DNA of 64,000 bases, taken from an uncultured Polaribacter sp. Its GTDB lineage: Bacteria > Bacteroidota > Bacteroidia > Flavobacteriales > Flavobacteriaceae. The translations under genes and the position numbers were made by a program. Location of the stretch: positions 235,360 to 299,359 of the forward strand of contig NZ_CANMUE010000004.1 of NCBI RefSeq assembly GCF_947500975.1, read 5' to 3'. The notes beneath the pieces are model-generated. The model did no database searches and had not been told where the DNA came from. It saw only the letters and a program-made list of their open reading frames with translations. The first letter of the stretch is position 1. Every line of letters starts with the position of its first letter. Of the stretch, positions 54,500 through 63,171 are shown one piece after another.

Positions 54500-54509
54500 A
54501 AAATAGAGA

Positions 54510-54899
54510 ATGAATATTAGTGGAAATAAAATAACAACAAGTAAATCTCAAAAAGAAATGTTTGAGTTTCTTACAGATTTAAAAAACTTTGAGCAACTAA
54601 TGCCGGAGTCTACTCAGAAATTTGAAGTTGATGAAGATTCATTTATTTTTGGTTTGAAAGGAATGCCAGAAATTAGACTTGTTTTAAAAGAAAAAACGGA
54701 ATATTCAAGTATCACATTAGGTGCGGCAAGTAGTAAATTAGATTTTGAATTGGTTGCAAATATTGAAGAAGTAGATAGTAATTCTTCTCAAGTTCAATTA
54801 GATTTTAATGGCGAATTTAATATGATGATGGCTATGATGGTTAAAAAACCATTAACTAGTTTTATTGAAACTTTAACAGATAATATCAATAATCTTTAG
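54510..54899 (+). CDS. SRPBCC family protein
   Basis: A 129-residue soluble protein with the START/SRPBCC ligand-pocket pattern: SKSQKEMFEFLTDLKNFEQLMPE at the N-terminus, FGLKGMPEIRLVLKEKTEYSSI in the middle and PLTSFIETLTDNI as the long C-terminal helix. Such orphan SRPBCC proteins regularly follow pyrE in flavobacteria; the ligand is unknown. Its last 4 bp overlap the end of the convergent birA gene. Confidence 0.85.
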   Translation: MNISGNKITTSKSQKEMFEFLTDLKNFEQLMPESTQKFEVDEDSFIFGLKGMPEIRLVLKEKTEYSSITLGAASSKLDFELVANIEEVDSNSSQVQLDFNGEFNMMMAMMVKKPLTSFIETLTDNINNL

Positions 54900-55627
54900 G
54901 CTAAAGAAACTTCTTTAATTCCAAATTCTTTAAGTGTTTCATCTTCTAATTCAATTAAAAGATTGCCATATTTAGAAACACTTCTAATAATACCCATAAA
55001 CAAAACATCGTTACTATCTTTAAACATAGTTGGGATGTTTTTTTTATACAATACATTTAGATAATTTGTTTCTAATTCATCAAATTTTAAAAGAGATAAA
55101 TAATTTATTTTTTCTTTAAAGTTATCAACTATTTCATTTAAAAGTATATCTAAATCAAACTCTTTTTCAGTAATATTTTTCAAAGAAGAAACGTTTTTAA
55201 TATTTTTAGGAAAGTTTATTTGATTTACATTTAAGCCAATACCAATAACACAATTTTTTATTTTGCTACCTTTTATGGTAGTCTCTATTAAAATTCCACA
55301 AATTTTCTTCTTTCCTGCCATAATGTCGTTAGGCCATTTTATAGCAAGGTTTTTAATATTTTTATTTAAAACAGCTTCAAAAACAGCCAAACTTATTGCA
55401 AAATTTAAATATTTTTTGTTTTTAAAATCTAAGTTTAAATTGTTAATAAAGATGCTGAAAGTTAGGTTTTTAAAGGGCTGTGAATGCCATGTTTGATGTT
55501 GCTGCCCTCTACCGTTTGTTTGGTTATTAGTAACTACTACAGTATAGTTTTCTAAATCAGAATTTTGTGCCAAATCTTTTAAAAAAGAATTGGTAGAATC
55601 AATGGCATTAAGTTTGATTGTTTTCAA
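54896..55627 (-). CDS. birA: Biotin--[acetyl-CoA-carboxylase] ligase
   Basis: A 243-residue BirA of the short, non-repressor type: there is no N-terminal helix-turn-helix. Catalytic motifs are IDSTNSFLKDLAQN near residue 8, NGRGQQHQTWHSQPFKNLTFS near 38 (GRGRxGR-like biotinyl-adenylate loop) and KWPNDIMAGKKKICGILIE near 98 with the conserved lysine. It attaches biotin to the carboxyl carrier protein of acetyl-CoA carboxylase. It is divergent from rsfS. Confidence 0.95.
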   Translation of the reverse strand: MKTIKLNAIDSTNSFLKDLAQNSDLENYTVVVTNNQTNGRGQQHQTWHSQPFKNLTFSIFINNLNLDFKNKKYLNFAISLAVFEAVLNKNIKNLAIKWPNDIMAGKKKICGILIETTIKGSKIKNCVIGIGLNVNQINFPKNIKNVSSLKNITEKEFDLDILLNEIVDNFKEKINYLSLLKFDELETNYLNVLYKKNIPTMFKDSNDVLFMGIIRSVSKYGNLLIELEDETLKEFGIKEVSLA

Positions 55628-55684
55628 GTGTTAAATAAAATGTAAACTAGTTCAATAATACGTAAAAAACTCGCAAAAAAATAA

Positions 55685-55692
55685 TAACTTTG
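55685..55692 (+). promoter_or_regulatory. Candidate -7 element for the rsfS-ftsH operon
   Basis: TAACTTTG matches TAnnTTTG exactly and lies 23 bp upstream of the rsfS ATG. The -33 region is A-rich without TTG, so this is a moderate call. Confidence 0.45.
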
Positions 55693-55715
55693 CGCTAATT
55701 ATATTAAAAATATTA

Positions 55716-56084
55716 ATGATAAAAAAACAAGTCAATACAGACGATTTAATATCTTTTATAATAAAAGGTATTGATGACGTAAAGGGCGAAGATATTCAAT
55801 TATTAGATTTACGAGAAATAGAAAATACTGTTTGTGATTATTTTATAATCTGCTCAGGAAGTTCTAATACACAAGTAAACGCTATTTCTAGTTCAATTCA
55901 AAAATTAGTTAGTAAAGAAATCAAAGATAAACCTTGGCATACAGAAGGTCAAGGAAATTCTGAATGGGTTTTAATGGATTATGTAAACGTTGTTGTTCAT
56001 ATTTTTCAAAAGCATGTAAGAGATTTTTACGATTTAGAAAGTCTATGGGGTGATGCAAAAATCACCCAAATTAAAACAGTATAA
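55716..56084 (+). CDS. rsfS: Ribosome silencing factor RsfS
   Basis: A 122-residue RsfS/YbeB/Iojap protein, which binds ribosomal protein uL14 and blocks subunit joining under starvation. Conserved blocks are VKGEDIQLLDLREIENTVCDYF, FIICSGSSNTQVNAI and the terminal WVLMDYVNVVVHIFQKHVRDFYDLESLWGDA-type end, seen here as DYVNVVVHIFQKHVRDFY followed by LESLWGDA. It heads the operon rsfS-ftsH-LUD-cdsA-psd. Confidence 0.95.
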   Translation: MIKKQVNTDDLISFIIKGIDDVKGEDIQLLDLREIENTVCDYFIICSGSSNTQVNAISSSIQKLVSKEIKDKPWHTEGQGNSEWVLMDYVNVVVHIFQKHVRDFYDLESLWGDAKITQIKTV

Positions 56085-56105
56085 TCCTATTGAAACTTAT
56101 TACAA

Positions 56106-58085
56106 ATGAGTGATACAAATAAAGATAATAAATCAAATATGCCTAAGTTTAAGTTCAATTCTTATTGGATTTATGGAGCAATTTTTATAGTTATAATTGC
56201 TTTTCAATTTTTTAGTAGTGGCGATTTAGCTTCTAAAAGCATTTCAAAAAACGAGTTTGACAAAATTTTATCTGAAAACGATATTAAAGAAATCATTGTT
56301 GTTAATAAAGATGTAGCACAAATTTTTTTAACAACAGACGCGTTAAAAAAAGCTAAACACAAAAAGTTTACTTCTTCAGCTTTTTATAGACCAGGTTCAC
56401 CTGTTTATGAATATAATTTTGGAGATCAAAGAAACTTTGAAGAAAGTGTTAATAAAGCCAAAGAAGAAAATAAAAGCTTAATTGTTGATATTAGAAATAA
56501 AGAAAAAACTAGCTTTTTTGATATGATAATTGGCTTTTTACCTTTTATTATTTTAATAGCTATCTGGTTATTTTTTATGAAAAGAATGTCTGGTGGAGCT
56601 GGTGGAGCTGGTGGTGGAGGTCAAATTTTTAGTATTGGTAAATCTAAAGCTAAATTATTTGATAAAGACACTAAGGTAAAAACATCTTTTAAAGATGTAG
56701 CTGGTTTAGAAGGTGCAAAAGAAGAAGTTCAAGAAATTGTAGATTTTTTAAAAAATCCAGAAAAATATACCTCTTTAGGAGGTAAAATTCCAAAAGGAGC
56801 CTTATTAGTTGGACCTCCAGGAACGGGTAAAACTTTATTAGCAAAAGCAGTTGCAGGAGAAGCAGGTGTTCCATTTTTCTCACTATCTGGTTCAGATTTT
56901 GTTGAAATGTTTGTTGGAGTAGGAGCTTCTAGAGTACGTGATTTGTTTAAACAAGCAGCTCAAAAATCACCATCAATAATTTTTATTGATGAAATTGATG
57001 CCATTGGTAGAGCGCGTGGAAAAAATAGTATGACTGGTGGTAATGATGAGCGTGAAAACACGTTAAATCAATTATTAACAGAAATGGATGGATTTGGTAC
57101 AGATACAAACGTAATTGTAATTGCTGCCACTAACAGAGCAGATGTACTTGATAGTGCTTTAATGCGTGCAGGACGTTTTGATCGTCAAATTTATGTTGAT
57201 TTACCAAACATAAATGAAAGAAAAGAAATTTTTGAAGTTCATATAAAACCATTAAAATTAGCTGATGATGTTAATGTTGAGTTTTTAGCACAACAAACTC
57301 CAGGTTTTTCTGGTGCAGATATTGCAAATATGTGTAATGAGTCTGCTTTAATAGCTGCTAGAACTGGTAAAAAGGCAATTCATCATCAAGATTTTTTAGA
57401 TGCAGTTGATAGAATTGTTGGTGGTTTAGAAAAGAAAAATAAAGTAATAACTCCAAAAGAAAAACAAGTTATTGCTTTTCATGAAGCTGGTCATGCAACA
57501 GTAAGTTGGATGTTAGAACATGCAGCACCTTTGGTAAAAGTTACTATTGTGCCAAGAGGTCAATCTTTAGGAGCAGCTTGGTATTTACCAGCAGAAAGAA
57601 TGATTGTTCAAACAGAGCAAATGTTAGATGAAATGTGTGCTACAATGGGTGGTAGAGCTGCAGAGAAAATTATATTTGATAAAATATCTACAGGTGCATT
57701 AAGTGACTTAGAAAAAGTAACAAAGCAAGCGAGAGCAATGGTTACTGTATATGGTTTAAATGATGAAGTTGGTAACGTAACTTATTATGATTCTTCTGGA
57801 AATGATTCATTTGTAAAACCTTATAGTGAAGAGACAGGTAAGAAAATTGATAAAGAAATTTCTAAAATCATAGAAGCTCAATATCAAAGAGCTATAGATT
57901 TATTAAATGACAATAAAGAAAAGCTTACTGTACTTGCTGAATTATTGTTAGAAAAAGAAGTTATTTTTAAAGACGATTTGCAAAAAATATTTGGTAAAAG
58001 ACCATTTGAAGAAGAAGAAACAATTGAAGCGGAAACTAAAGTTGTTGAAGAAACTTCAAACGAAGAGAATATTTTAAAAGAGTAA
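56106..58085 (+). CDS. ftsH: ATP-dependent zinc metalloprotease FtsH
   Basis: A 659-residue membrane protease. Two N-terminal membrane helices (about residues 17-38 and 137-158) flank a periplasmic domain. The AAA+ domain has Walker [12 protein letters not shown] near 236, Walker [12 protein letters not shown] near 293 and the [22 protein letters not shown] near 345. The M41 protease domain has the zinc motif HEAGH near 462. The C-terminal tail is acidic. FtsH degrades unneeded or damaged membrane and regulatory proteins. Confidence 0.98.
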   Translation: MSDTNKDNKSNMPKFKFNSYWIYGAIFIVIIAFQFFSSGDLASKSISKNEFDKILSENDIKEIIVVNKDVAQIFLTTDALKKAKHKKFTSSAFYRPGSPVYEYNFGDQRNFEESVNKAKEENKSLIVDIRNKEKTSFFDMIIGFLPFIILIAIWLFFMKRMSGGAGGAGGGGQIFSIGKSKAKLFDKDTKVKTSFKDVAGLEGAKEEVQEIVDFLKNPEKYTSLGGKIPKGALLVGPPGTGKTLLAKAVAGEAGVPFFSLSGSDFVEMFVGVGASRVRDLFKQAAQKSPSIIFIDEIDAIGRARGKNSMTGGNDERENTLNQLLTEMDGFGTDTNVIVIAATNRADVLDSALMRAGRFDRQIYVDLPNINERKEIFEVHIKPLKLADDVNVEFLAQQTPGFSGADIANMCNESALIAARTGKKAIHHQDFLDAVDRIVGGLEKKNKVITPKEKQVIAFHEAGHATVSWMLEHAAPLVKVTIVPRGQSLGAAWYLPAERMIVQTEQMLDEMCATMGGRAAEKIIFDKISTGALSDLEKVTKQARAMVTVYGLNDEVGNVTYYDSSGNDSFVKPYSEETGKKIDKEISKIIEAQYQRAIDLLNDNKEKLTVLAELLLEKEVIFKDDLQKIFGKRPFEEEETIEAETKVVEETSNEENILKE

Positions 58086-58093
58086 AACTATTA

Positions 58094-58678
58094 ATGAATT
58101 TTTTTAAAAAACTTTTAAATCTTTCTACAAATGAAAAGGAAGAAATTAAAAAGCAAGAAGTAAATTTATCTCTTGATGATTTATTTGTGCATAATTTTTT
58201 AGAAAAAGGAGGTAAGTTTTTATATTGTATACAAAAAGAAGAGGTAGTTGCTAATCTAGAAAAAGTATTAAAGGAGAATAATTGGAAAGAAATTCATCTA
58301 TTAGATCATAGTTTAAAATCTTTTTTTAAAAGTGAGGATGTTCATATTTTAGAAAAACACCAAACAGAAACACCAATTGTTACTTCTTGCGAACATTTAA
58401 TTGCAGATAATGGAGATATCTTATTTTCATCTAGGCAATTAAGTAGTACAAAATTAACAGATTATCCAGATAATTTTATTGTTTTTGCAAAAACAAGTCA
58501 GTTGGTAAAAGATACAGGGCAAGGTTTAACAGGTATTAAAGTAAACTCAACGGGTGCTCTTCCAACCAATATCTCAGCAATAAAAAGATATAATATCGAT
58601 ATAAGCAGTGATAATTTTTTAAATTATGGTAACAGTAATTCAAAAAACTTATATTTGCTGCTTTTAGAGGATTTATAA
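58094..58678 (+). CDS. LUD domain protein (LutC/YkgG-like)
   Basis: A 194-residue protein with the LUD (LutC) fold: VTSCEHLIADNGDILFSSRQL near residue 97 and NFIVFAKTSQLVKDTGQGLTGI near 135 are the family's central blocks. LutC is a subunit of lactate-utilisation enzymes in other bacteria; here lutA and lutB are absent and the gene sits between ftsH and cdsA, an order I recall from other flavobacteria, so a different housekeeping role is possible. It starts 9 bp after ftsH and ends 2 bp before cdsA. Confidence 0.88.
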   Translation: MNFFKKLLNLSTNEKEEIKKQEVNLSLDDLFVHNFLEKGGKFLYCIQKEEVVANLEKVLKENNWKEIHLLDHSLKSFFKSEDVHILEKHQTETPIVTSCEHLIADNGDILFSSRQLSSTKLTDYPDNFIVFAKTSQLVKDTGQGLTGIKVNSTGALPTNISAIKRYNIDISSDNFLNYGNSNSKNLYLLLLEDL

Positions 58679-58679
58679 T

Positions 58680-59474
58680 ATGCGCAACCTTTTAAGGAGA
58701 AGTTTTTCTGGAATTATTTATGTACTAATTTTTATTAGTTCAATTCTATTTTCTAAAGAATCTTATCTGTTTCTTATTGCAATTTTCGGTTTTTTAAGTA
58801 TTTGGGAATTTTCTAAAATAATTAAATTTAAAGGTTACATTTCCTACCTATTATTTGCACTTATTTTATTTTTATGTTATCAAAGACAAGATAGTTTTGC
58901 TGTTGTTGGTATATTGATAATAACAATAATATCTTCTTTATTTTTAATAAAATCATTAATTACTAAAAAAGAAATCTCATTTTCTGATGATAGAAATAAG
59001 TTAGGTTTAATGTTAAGGTATTTAATTTTTTCAATGACATTTTTAGCTTTATTGCCTTTTTATAAAGGTAGTTATAACCCAGAGCTAATAATTGGAGTTT
59101 TAATTTTAATTTGGGTAAATGATAGTTTTGCATTGTTGGTAGGTAAAAACTTTGGTAAAAGAAAATTATTTGTTTCAGTATCTCCAAGAAAAACTCAAGA
59201 AGGTTTTATAGGAGGATTAGTATTTTCACTTTTAGCCGCTTATTTTATAAGTAAATATTATACAATTTTATCTACAGGCAACTGGATGATAGTTTCTGTA
59301 ATAGTATCGGTAATTGGAACTTTAGGCGATTTAGTAGAATCTAAATACAAAAGGTTTGCTAATGTAAAAGATAGTGGGAGTTTAATGCCCGGTCATGGTG
59401 GAATCTTAGATAGATTAGATAGTTTGTTGTTTGCTTCACCATTTGTATATTTGTTTATTAATTATATTATATAA
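58680..59474 (+). CDS. cdsA: Phosphatidate cytidylyltransferase
   Basis: Makes CDP-diacylglycerol from phosphatidate and CTP, the entry step to phosphatidylserine and phosphatidylglycerol. The 264 residues contain about seven hydrophobic helices. The CDS signature is complete near the C-terminus: SKYKRFANVKDSGSLMPGHG then GILDRLDS. It is followed 3 bp later by phosphatidylserine decarboxylase, a later step of the same lipid pathway. Confidence 0.96.
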   Translation: MRNLLRRSFSGIIYVLIFISSILFSKESYLFLIAIFGFLSIWEFSKIIKFKGYISYLLFALILFLCYQRQDSFAVVGILIITIISSLFLIKSLITKKEISFSDDRNKLGLMLRYLIFSMTFLALLPFYKGSYNPELIIGVLILIWVNDSFALLVGKNFGKRKLFVSVSPRKTQEGFIGGLVFSLLAAYFISKYYTILSTGNWMIVSVIVSVIGTLGDLVESKYKRFANVKDSGSLMPGHGGILDRLDSLLFASPFVYLFINYII

Positions 59475-59476
59475 CT

Positions 59477-60133
59477 ATGATTCGTTTTCACAAAGAAGGA
59501 TATAAAATTATTGTAATTACATTTATTATTGCAATTGCTGGAATTTTTCTGGCTGAAAATTTTATTAATATTACTTGGTTATTAAAAACGATTCAAGTTA
59601 TTATTTTAGGATTTGTTGTAATTGTACTTCAGTTTTTTAGAAATCCTAAAAGAAATACTATACTTAACGAAAATCATATAATTGCTCCTGTTGATGGTAA
59701 AGTAGTAGTTATTGAAGAAGTAGAGGAGCCAGAATATTTTAAAGACAAAAGGTTGCAAGTTTCAATTTTTATGTCTCCAATAAATGTGCATGTTACTAGG
59801 TATGCAATGAGTGGTGTAATTAATTATAGTAAATATCATCCTGGAAAATATTTAGTTGCTTGGCATCCAAAAGCATCTACAGAAAACGAAAGAACAACGG
59901 TAGTTGTCAATAATGATTCTATAGGAGAAATATTATACAGACAAATTGCAGGAGCTTTAGCAAAAAGAATTGTAAATTATGCAAAAGAAGGAGATAAAGT
60001 TGTTCAGGGTACAGATGCAGGTTTTATAAAATTTGGTTCTAGAGTTGATGTTTATCTTCCATTAGGAACAAAAATAAATGTTAAATTAGGAGATAAAGTT
60101 AAAGGTGGAGTCCAAGTCATTGCAGAAAAATAA
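59477..60133 (+). CDS. psd: Phosphatidylserine decarboxylase
   Basis: A 218-residue enzyme of the short PSD type that makes phosphatidylethanolamine. It has two N-terminal membrane helices (about residues 9-55). IIAPVDGKVVVIEEVEEPEYF near 72 and SPINVHVTRYAMSGVINYSKYHPGKY-type sequence near 103 (split as SPINVHVTRYAMSG) follow. The self-cleavage serine that becomes the pyruvoyl group lies in AGFIKFGSRVDVYLP near residue 187. It overlaps the start of the ACBP gene. Confidence 0.95.
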   Translation: MIRFHKEGYKIIVITFIIAIAGIFLAENFINITWLLKTIQVIILGFVVIVLQFFRNPKRNTILNENHIIAPVDGKVVVIEEVEEPEYFKDKRLQVSIFMSPINVHVTRYAMSGVINYSKYHPGKYLVAWHPKASTENERTTVVVNNDSIGEILYRQIAGALAKRIVNYAKEGDKVVQGTDAGFIKFGSRVDVYLPLGTKINVKLGDKVKGGVQVIAEK

Positions 60134-60389
60134 TTTTGATAGTTCTGAATTAGATAAAGAGTTTTTTAAAGCTTTTGAAAAAATATCTAAATTAAAAGAA
60201 GCAGTTGCGCCAGACATCATGCTAAAATTTTATGCGTATTATAAGCAAGCAAATTTTGGTAATAATTTTTCTTATAACAGTAGGTCAGATGTTAGAAATG
60301 CATTTAAATTTAATGCTTGGATGCAATTAAGAGGAATGTCTGCAACACAAGCAAAAAAAGAATATATAAAACTAGCAAAAGATTTTTAA
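60105..60389 (+). CDS. Acyl-CoA-binding protein (ACBP)
   Basis: A small helical acyl-CoA-binding protein with the ACBP pattern: FKAFEKISKLKEAVAPDIMLKFYAYYKQANFGN and AFKFNAWMQLRGMSATQAKKEYI-like blocks, given here as MLKFYAYYKQANFG and NAWMQLRGMSATQAKKEY. ACBP is mainly eukaryotic but occurs in some Bacteroidota. No ATG precedes the conserved part. GTG at 60105 (94 aa) and TTG at 60120 (89 aa) are both possible starts, each overlapping the end of psd. It may carry acyl-CoA for lipid synthesis. Confidence 0.88.
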   Translation: MESKSLQKNNFDSSELDKEFFKAFEKISKLKEAVAPDIMLKFYAYYKQANFGNNFSYNSRSDVRNAFKFNAWMQLRGMSATQAKKEYIKLAKDF

Positions 60390-60406
60390 CATAATAAAAT
60401 AAAAAT

Positions 60407-61042
60407 ATGAAAAGAGTATTAATTATTTCATTTTTAGTGGTAGTAATAGCGTTTAACTTCTCAGCTTGTAAATCAGAAGTAAAAAAAGAAGAAGTTAAAG
60501 TAGAAACAAAAGATAGTGTTAAAAAAAGTAGTGCTGCTTTCTCTGTAGCAAATGCTAAAAATAAAATTAATTTTACCGCCTATAAAACTACTGAAAAAGT
60601 AGCTGTTGGGGGTCAATTTAAAAAAATTGATATTATAGCTGGAGGTGAGGGTAATAGCGTAAAAGAAGCTATTAATAATACAGCATTCTCTATACCTGTA
60701 AGTAGTATTTTTACAAAAGATACTAGTAGAGACTTTAAAATTAAAAAATTCTTTTTTGGTATTATGGATAACACAAAATTACTTTCTGGTAAGTTAACGT
60801 TAACTGATGATACAACAGGTACTGCTGAAATTAAAATGAATGGTGTTACAAAAAGCGTAGTTTTTACCTATACAATTACAGGTAATGTTTTTAATATGAA
60901 AGCTACAATGGATGTAAATAATTGGAATGCTTCAGCAGCATTAGCTTCTTTAAATAAAGCTTGTGATGTTTTACATAAAGGAGCAGATGGTGTTTCTAAA
61001 ACATGGAATGATGTTGCTTTAGATATTACAACTACATTTTAA
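60407..61042 (+). CDS. YceI family lipoprotein
   Basis: A 211-residue lipoprotein (lipobox NFSACKS, Cys at about residue 20) with a YceI-like lipocalin barrel: NKINFTAYKTTEKVAVGGQF near 50, IPVSSIFTKDTSRDFKIKKFFF near 95 and TAEIKMNGVTKSVVFTYTI near 150. YceI proteins bind isoprenoid lipids and act in the periplasm. Its terminator lies inside the end of the convergent TIGR01777 gene. Confidence 0.92.
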   Translation: MKRVLIISFLVVVIAFNFSACKSEVKKEEVKVETKDSVKKSSAAFSVANAKNKINFTAYKTTEKVAVGGQFKKIDIIAGGEGNSVKEAINNTAFSIPVSSIFTKDTSRDFKIKKFFFGIMDNTKLLSGKLTLTDDTTGTAEIKMNGVTKSVVFTYTITGNVFNMKATMDVNNWNASAALASLNKACDVLHKGADGVSKTWNDVALDITTTF

Positions 61043-61046
61043 AAAA

Positions 61047-61922
61047 TTATAAATTACTTAACGCTTTTTTAAGTGTTTTAAATCGAAAAGAATATCCATT
61101 CTTTTCGATTTTTTTTGCAGAAATTCTACTGCCTTCTAAAAGCATTGTCGCCATTTCACCAAACATCAATTTTAATATAAATTTTGGAACACCCAAGTTA
61201 ATAAATGGTCTATTTATACTTTGTGCCAAGGCTTTAGAAAAAGTTTTACTTGTGTGATGTTCAGGTGCTACTGCATTATAAATTCCATTTAAATTTTTTT
61301 CAATAGAATTAATGTAAATTCCACATAAATCATCAATATGAATCCAAGGCAAATATTGATTTCTAGAACCTAAAGGAGAAATGATAGGTGTTTTCATTTT
61401 TTCTAAAGCACCACCTTTTTCAGATAATACAATCCCAGTTCTTAAAATGGTTACTGGTATTTTTAAGTTTTCGAATTGAAGTGCACTATTTTCCCATTTT
61501 TGGCAAACTTCAGCTAAAAAATCATTACCAACTCTATCATTTTCTTCAAAAATATTATCCGAAGTAGTTACACCATAATAACCAATACCAGAAGCCGAAA
61601 TAAAGCCTTTTAAAGAAATTTTTGATTCTTTTACTTTATCAAAAAGTAAGTTTGCAGTTTTAACTCTACTATCAATAATTACTTTTTTTCTTTCTTTTAA
61701 CCATCTTTTATCAGCTATTCCAGCACCAGCTAAATGAATAATATAATTGATGCCAAATAAGGCATTTTTATCAATATAATTTTGAGAAACATCCCATCTA
61801 AATTCATTTTCTTTTTTCGGATTTCTACTTAAAATTACAACTTCATGTTTTAGATCAATTAACATTTCTGTTAATCTAGTACCAACCAAACCCGATCCGC
61901 CAGTTATCAATATTTTTGCCAT
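61047..61922 (-). CDS. TIGR01777 family NAD-dependent oxidoreductase (YfcH-like)
   Basis: A 291-residue short-chain-dehydrogenase-like protein with NAD motif ITGGSGLVGTRLTEML at the N-terminus. The TIGR01777 blocks are NYIIHLAGAGIADKRWLKERK near 58, SASGIGYYGV near 108 and LRTGIVLSEKGGALEKM near 160. C-terminal DUF1731-like helices end the protein. The substrate is unknown. The last codons of this gene contain a plus-strand terminator serving the YceI gene. Confidence 0.93.
   Translation of the reverse strand: MAKILITGGSGLVGTRLTEMLIDLKHEVVILSRNPKKENEFRWDVSQNYIDKNALFGINYIIHLAGAGIADKRWLKERKKVIIDSRVKTANLLFDKVKESKISLKGFISASGIGYYGVTTSDNIFEENDRVGNDFLAEVCQKWENSALQFENLKIPVTILRTGIVLSEKGGALEKMKTPIISPLGSRNQYLPWIHIDDLCGIYINSIEKNLNGIYNAVAPEHHTSKTFSKALAQSINRPFINLGVPKFILKLMFGEMATMLLEGSRISAKKIEKNGYSFRFKTLKKALSNL
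61081..61116 (+). terminator. Terminator of the YceI gene embedded in the convergent CDS
   Basis: AATCGAAAAGAAT (61081..61093) and ATTCTTTTCGATT (61098..61110) make a perfect 13-bp stem with the 4-nt loop ATCC, followed by T6 on the plus strand. The stem lies 39 bp after the YceI stop but within the C-terminal codons of the opposite gene. Confidence 0.85.
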
Positions 61923-62052
61923 AAATCAAAGATAATTAAAAGATTAGTTTTTTATTTAATCAATTTAACTATTAGATATAATAAATGTTAATCATTTTTT
62001 TAACAATTATAAAAATCGTATTTTTAGAGAGATAAAAAAATAGTGCAAAAAA

Positions 62053-62154
62053 ATGTATAAAATGAGTTTGTTTAACGGCACAAGGGTAATACTTGTGCTA
62101 GCAGGAGATTATATTCATTTAAATCCGTTACGAGCAGGATTTAAAAGAGAATAG
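62053..62154 (+). pseudogene. RAYT transposase remnant (internal deletion)
   Basis: A 33-codon frame contains DYIHLNPLRAG. The DNA at 62106..62139 matches 63797..63830 of the intact transposase gene with two mismatches. Immediately afterwards TTTAAAAGAGAATAG matches the sequence just downstream of the intact gene (63983..63997), so the interval between was deleted. A hairpin GCACAAG/CTTGTGC (62078..62098) precedes the match. The upstream gap 61923-62052 is AT-rich with nothing further recognised. Confidence 0.75.
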
Positions 62155-62157
62155 AAG

Positions 62158-62577
62158 TTGGAAATTATATGGCTCAAAGTCGGGAGACTTTGCGCAGCGG
62201 GTTCTAATATTGATTTGAATTATAAATATAAAAAGAGTAATGAAACTGAAAAAGTTGGGCATGAAGCGTTTATGTCTGGTAGGATAAATGTTTCTTTTTC
62301 AGGAGGCTTAGAAATAAATCCAGTAGCAGAAGACTATATTTATGCATCAGCCTCTATATCTGTACCTGCAGGAGTAAAAATTGATTGGCCTTATGAAGGA
62401 AATAGATCAAAGATTGGTGGCTATTTATATACTGGTAAGGTTACTCTTAATCTTTCAGGTTATGTTGATGGCTGGTTAGTTGGTGGCAAGCACAATATTA
62501 GTACAAGTTTTAATTTGATTGATACAAATTGGAAACAGGAAAAGCCATGGATTATAAATTTAACAGATGAAGATTAA
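62158..62577 (+). pseudogene. C-terminal fragment of a larger protein, fused to REP sequence
   Basis: The 139-codon frame opens with TTG and its first roughly 15 codons are translated REP sequence (WLKVGRLCAAG). From about 62203 it reads like the end of a beta-rich protein: MSGRINVSFSGGLEINP, IYASASISVPAGVKIDWPYE, YLYTGKVTLNLSGYVDGWL. There is no proper start, so it is a gene truncated at its 5' side by the REP element. The family is not recognised. Its end overlaps the next gene by 11 bp. Confidence 0.6.
62173..62201 (-). repeat. REP hairpin, inverted orientation
   Basis: CTCAAAGTCGGGAGACTTTG followed by CGCAGCGGG is the reverse complement of the REP units at 63099 and 63302, with one mismatch in 29. 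The core hairpin is CAAAGTC/GACTTTG around GGGA. It is inverted relative to the two copies next to the transposase. Confidence 0.85.
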
Positions 62578-63004
62578 AGAAATTTTATCAAAGACTTTTG
62601 AATACTTTATTTCTACTATTATGATTGGTATATTATTAATCATATTATTTATGTGTTTATCTAATGTTTTTTATACTGTTAAAAACTGGAGTAATTTAAA
62701 AAAAGGTGTTGTATCAAATATTTCGACCGGTTCTTTTAACGAGGGTAATTATCTCTATCAAGTTTTGGAGATAAAAATAGATAGTTTAGCCTATAGGTCT
62801 GGTGATTCGTTTGAAACTAAATATGTTATTGGAGACTCTGTATTAGTACAACCAAAAGGAAATAAAACGGTTAGGGTATTATATGTAAACAACAAAAAAG
62901 TGGGGAGCAGAATAAATAAAATAGAATACCTTATGATGTTCTTTTCAGTTTTATTGATTTTAATATTAATAATAATTATAAAAAATAAAATAAGAAAAAA
63001 ATGA
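62567..63004 (+). CDS. Small membrane protein (DUF3592-like?)
   Basis: A 145-residue protein with a hydrophobic helix at about residues 13-38, a beta-rich middle (GVVSNISTGSFNEGNYLYQVLE, VIGDSVLVQPKGNKTVRVLY) and a second helix at about 120-140. The layout is like DUF3592 membrane proteins, but the match is weak. It overlaps the truncated upstream gene by 11 bp and its stop overlaps the next start (ATGA). All three were probably one operon before the REP insertions, perhaps an effector/immunity-type locus; that is speculation. Confidence 0.65.
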   Translation: MKIKEILSKTFEYFISTIMIGILLIILFMCLSNVFYTVKNWSNLKKGVVSNISTGSFNEGNYLYQVLEIKIDSLAYRSGDSFETKYVIGDSVLVQPKGNKTVRVLYVNNKKVGSRINKIEYLMMFFSVLLILILIIIIKNKIRKK

Positions 63005-63126
63005 AAAAAATAATTTTAATAGTATTTGGTGTTTTTGCTCAAATGTGCTGTTCACAAAAAACAGATGGTATTTGTTACGATAGTGATTTTTTTGGCCACC
63101 CGCTCCGCAAAGTCTCCCGACTTTGA
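63001..63126 (+). pseudogene. Lipoprotein gene truncated by REP insertion
   Basis: MKKIILIVFGVFAQMCCSQ is a lipoprotein signal, followed by TDGICYDSDFFG. The frame then enters the REP at 63099 and ends at TGA 63124..63126 after 41 codons. The start overlaps the preceding stop (ATGA), which shows it was a genuine operon gene. Its remainder is not found in the window. Confidence 0.75.
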
Positions 63127-63130
63127 GGCG
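63099..63130 (+). repeat. REP hairpin copy 1 (direct)
   Basis: CCCGCTCCGCAAAGTCTCCC followed by GACTTTGAGGCG. CAAAGTC and GACTTTG form a 7-bp stem with a TCCC loop, and outer CGC/GCG bases extend it. It is the left end of a 203-bp tandem duplication. Confidence 0.9.
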
Positions 63131-63171
63131 TAATATAAAAAACGAAAAGACAAATAATTAAAATAAAAAAA

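Noticed and set aside
54890..54910. CTTTAG/CTAAAG at the overlap of the SRPBCC and birA genes as a shared terminator
   Set aside because: The loop would be one base, which cannot form, and the sequence is coding on both strands.
62078..62098. GCACAAG/CTTGTGC hairpin as a terminator
   Set aside because: No T tract follows on either strand; it is more likely part of the transposon remnant.
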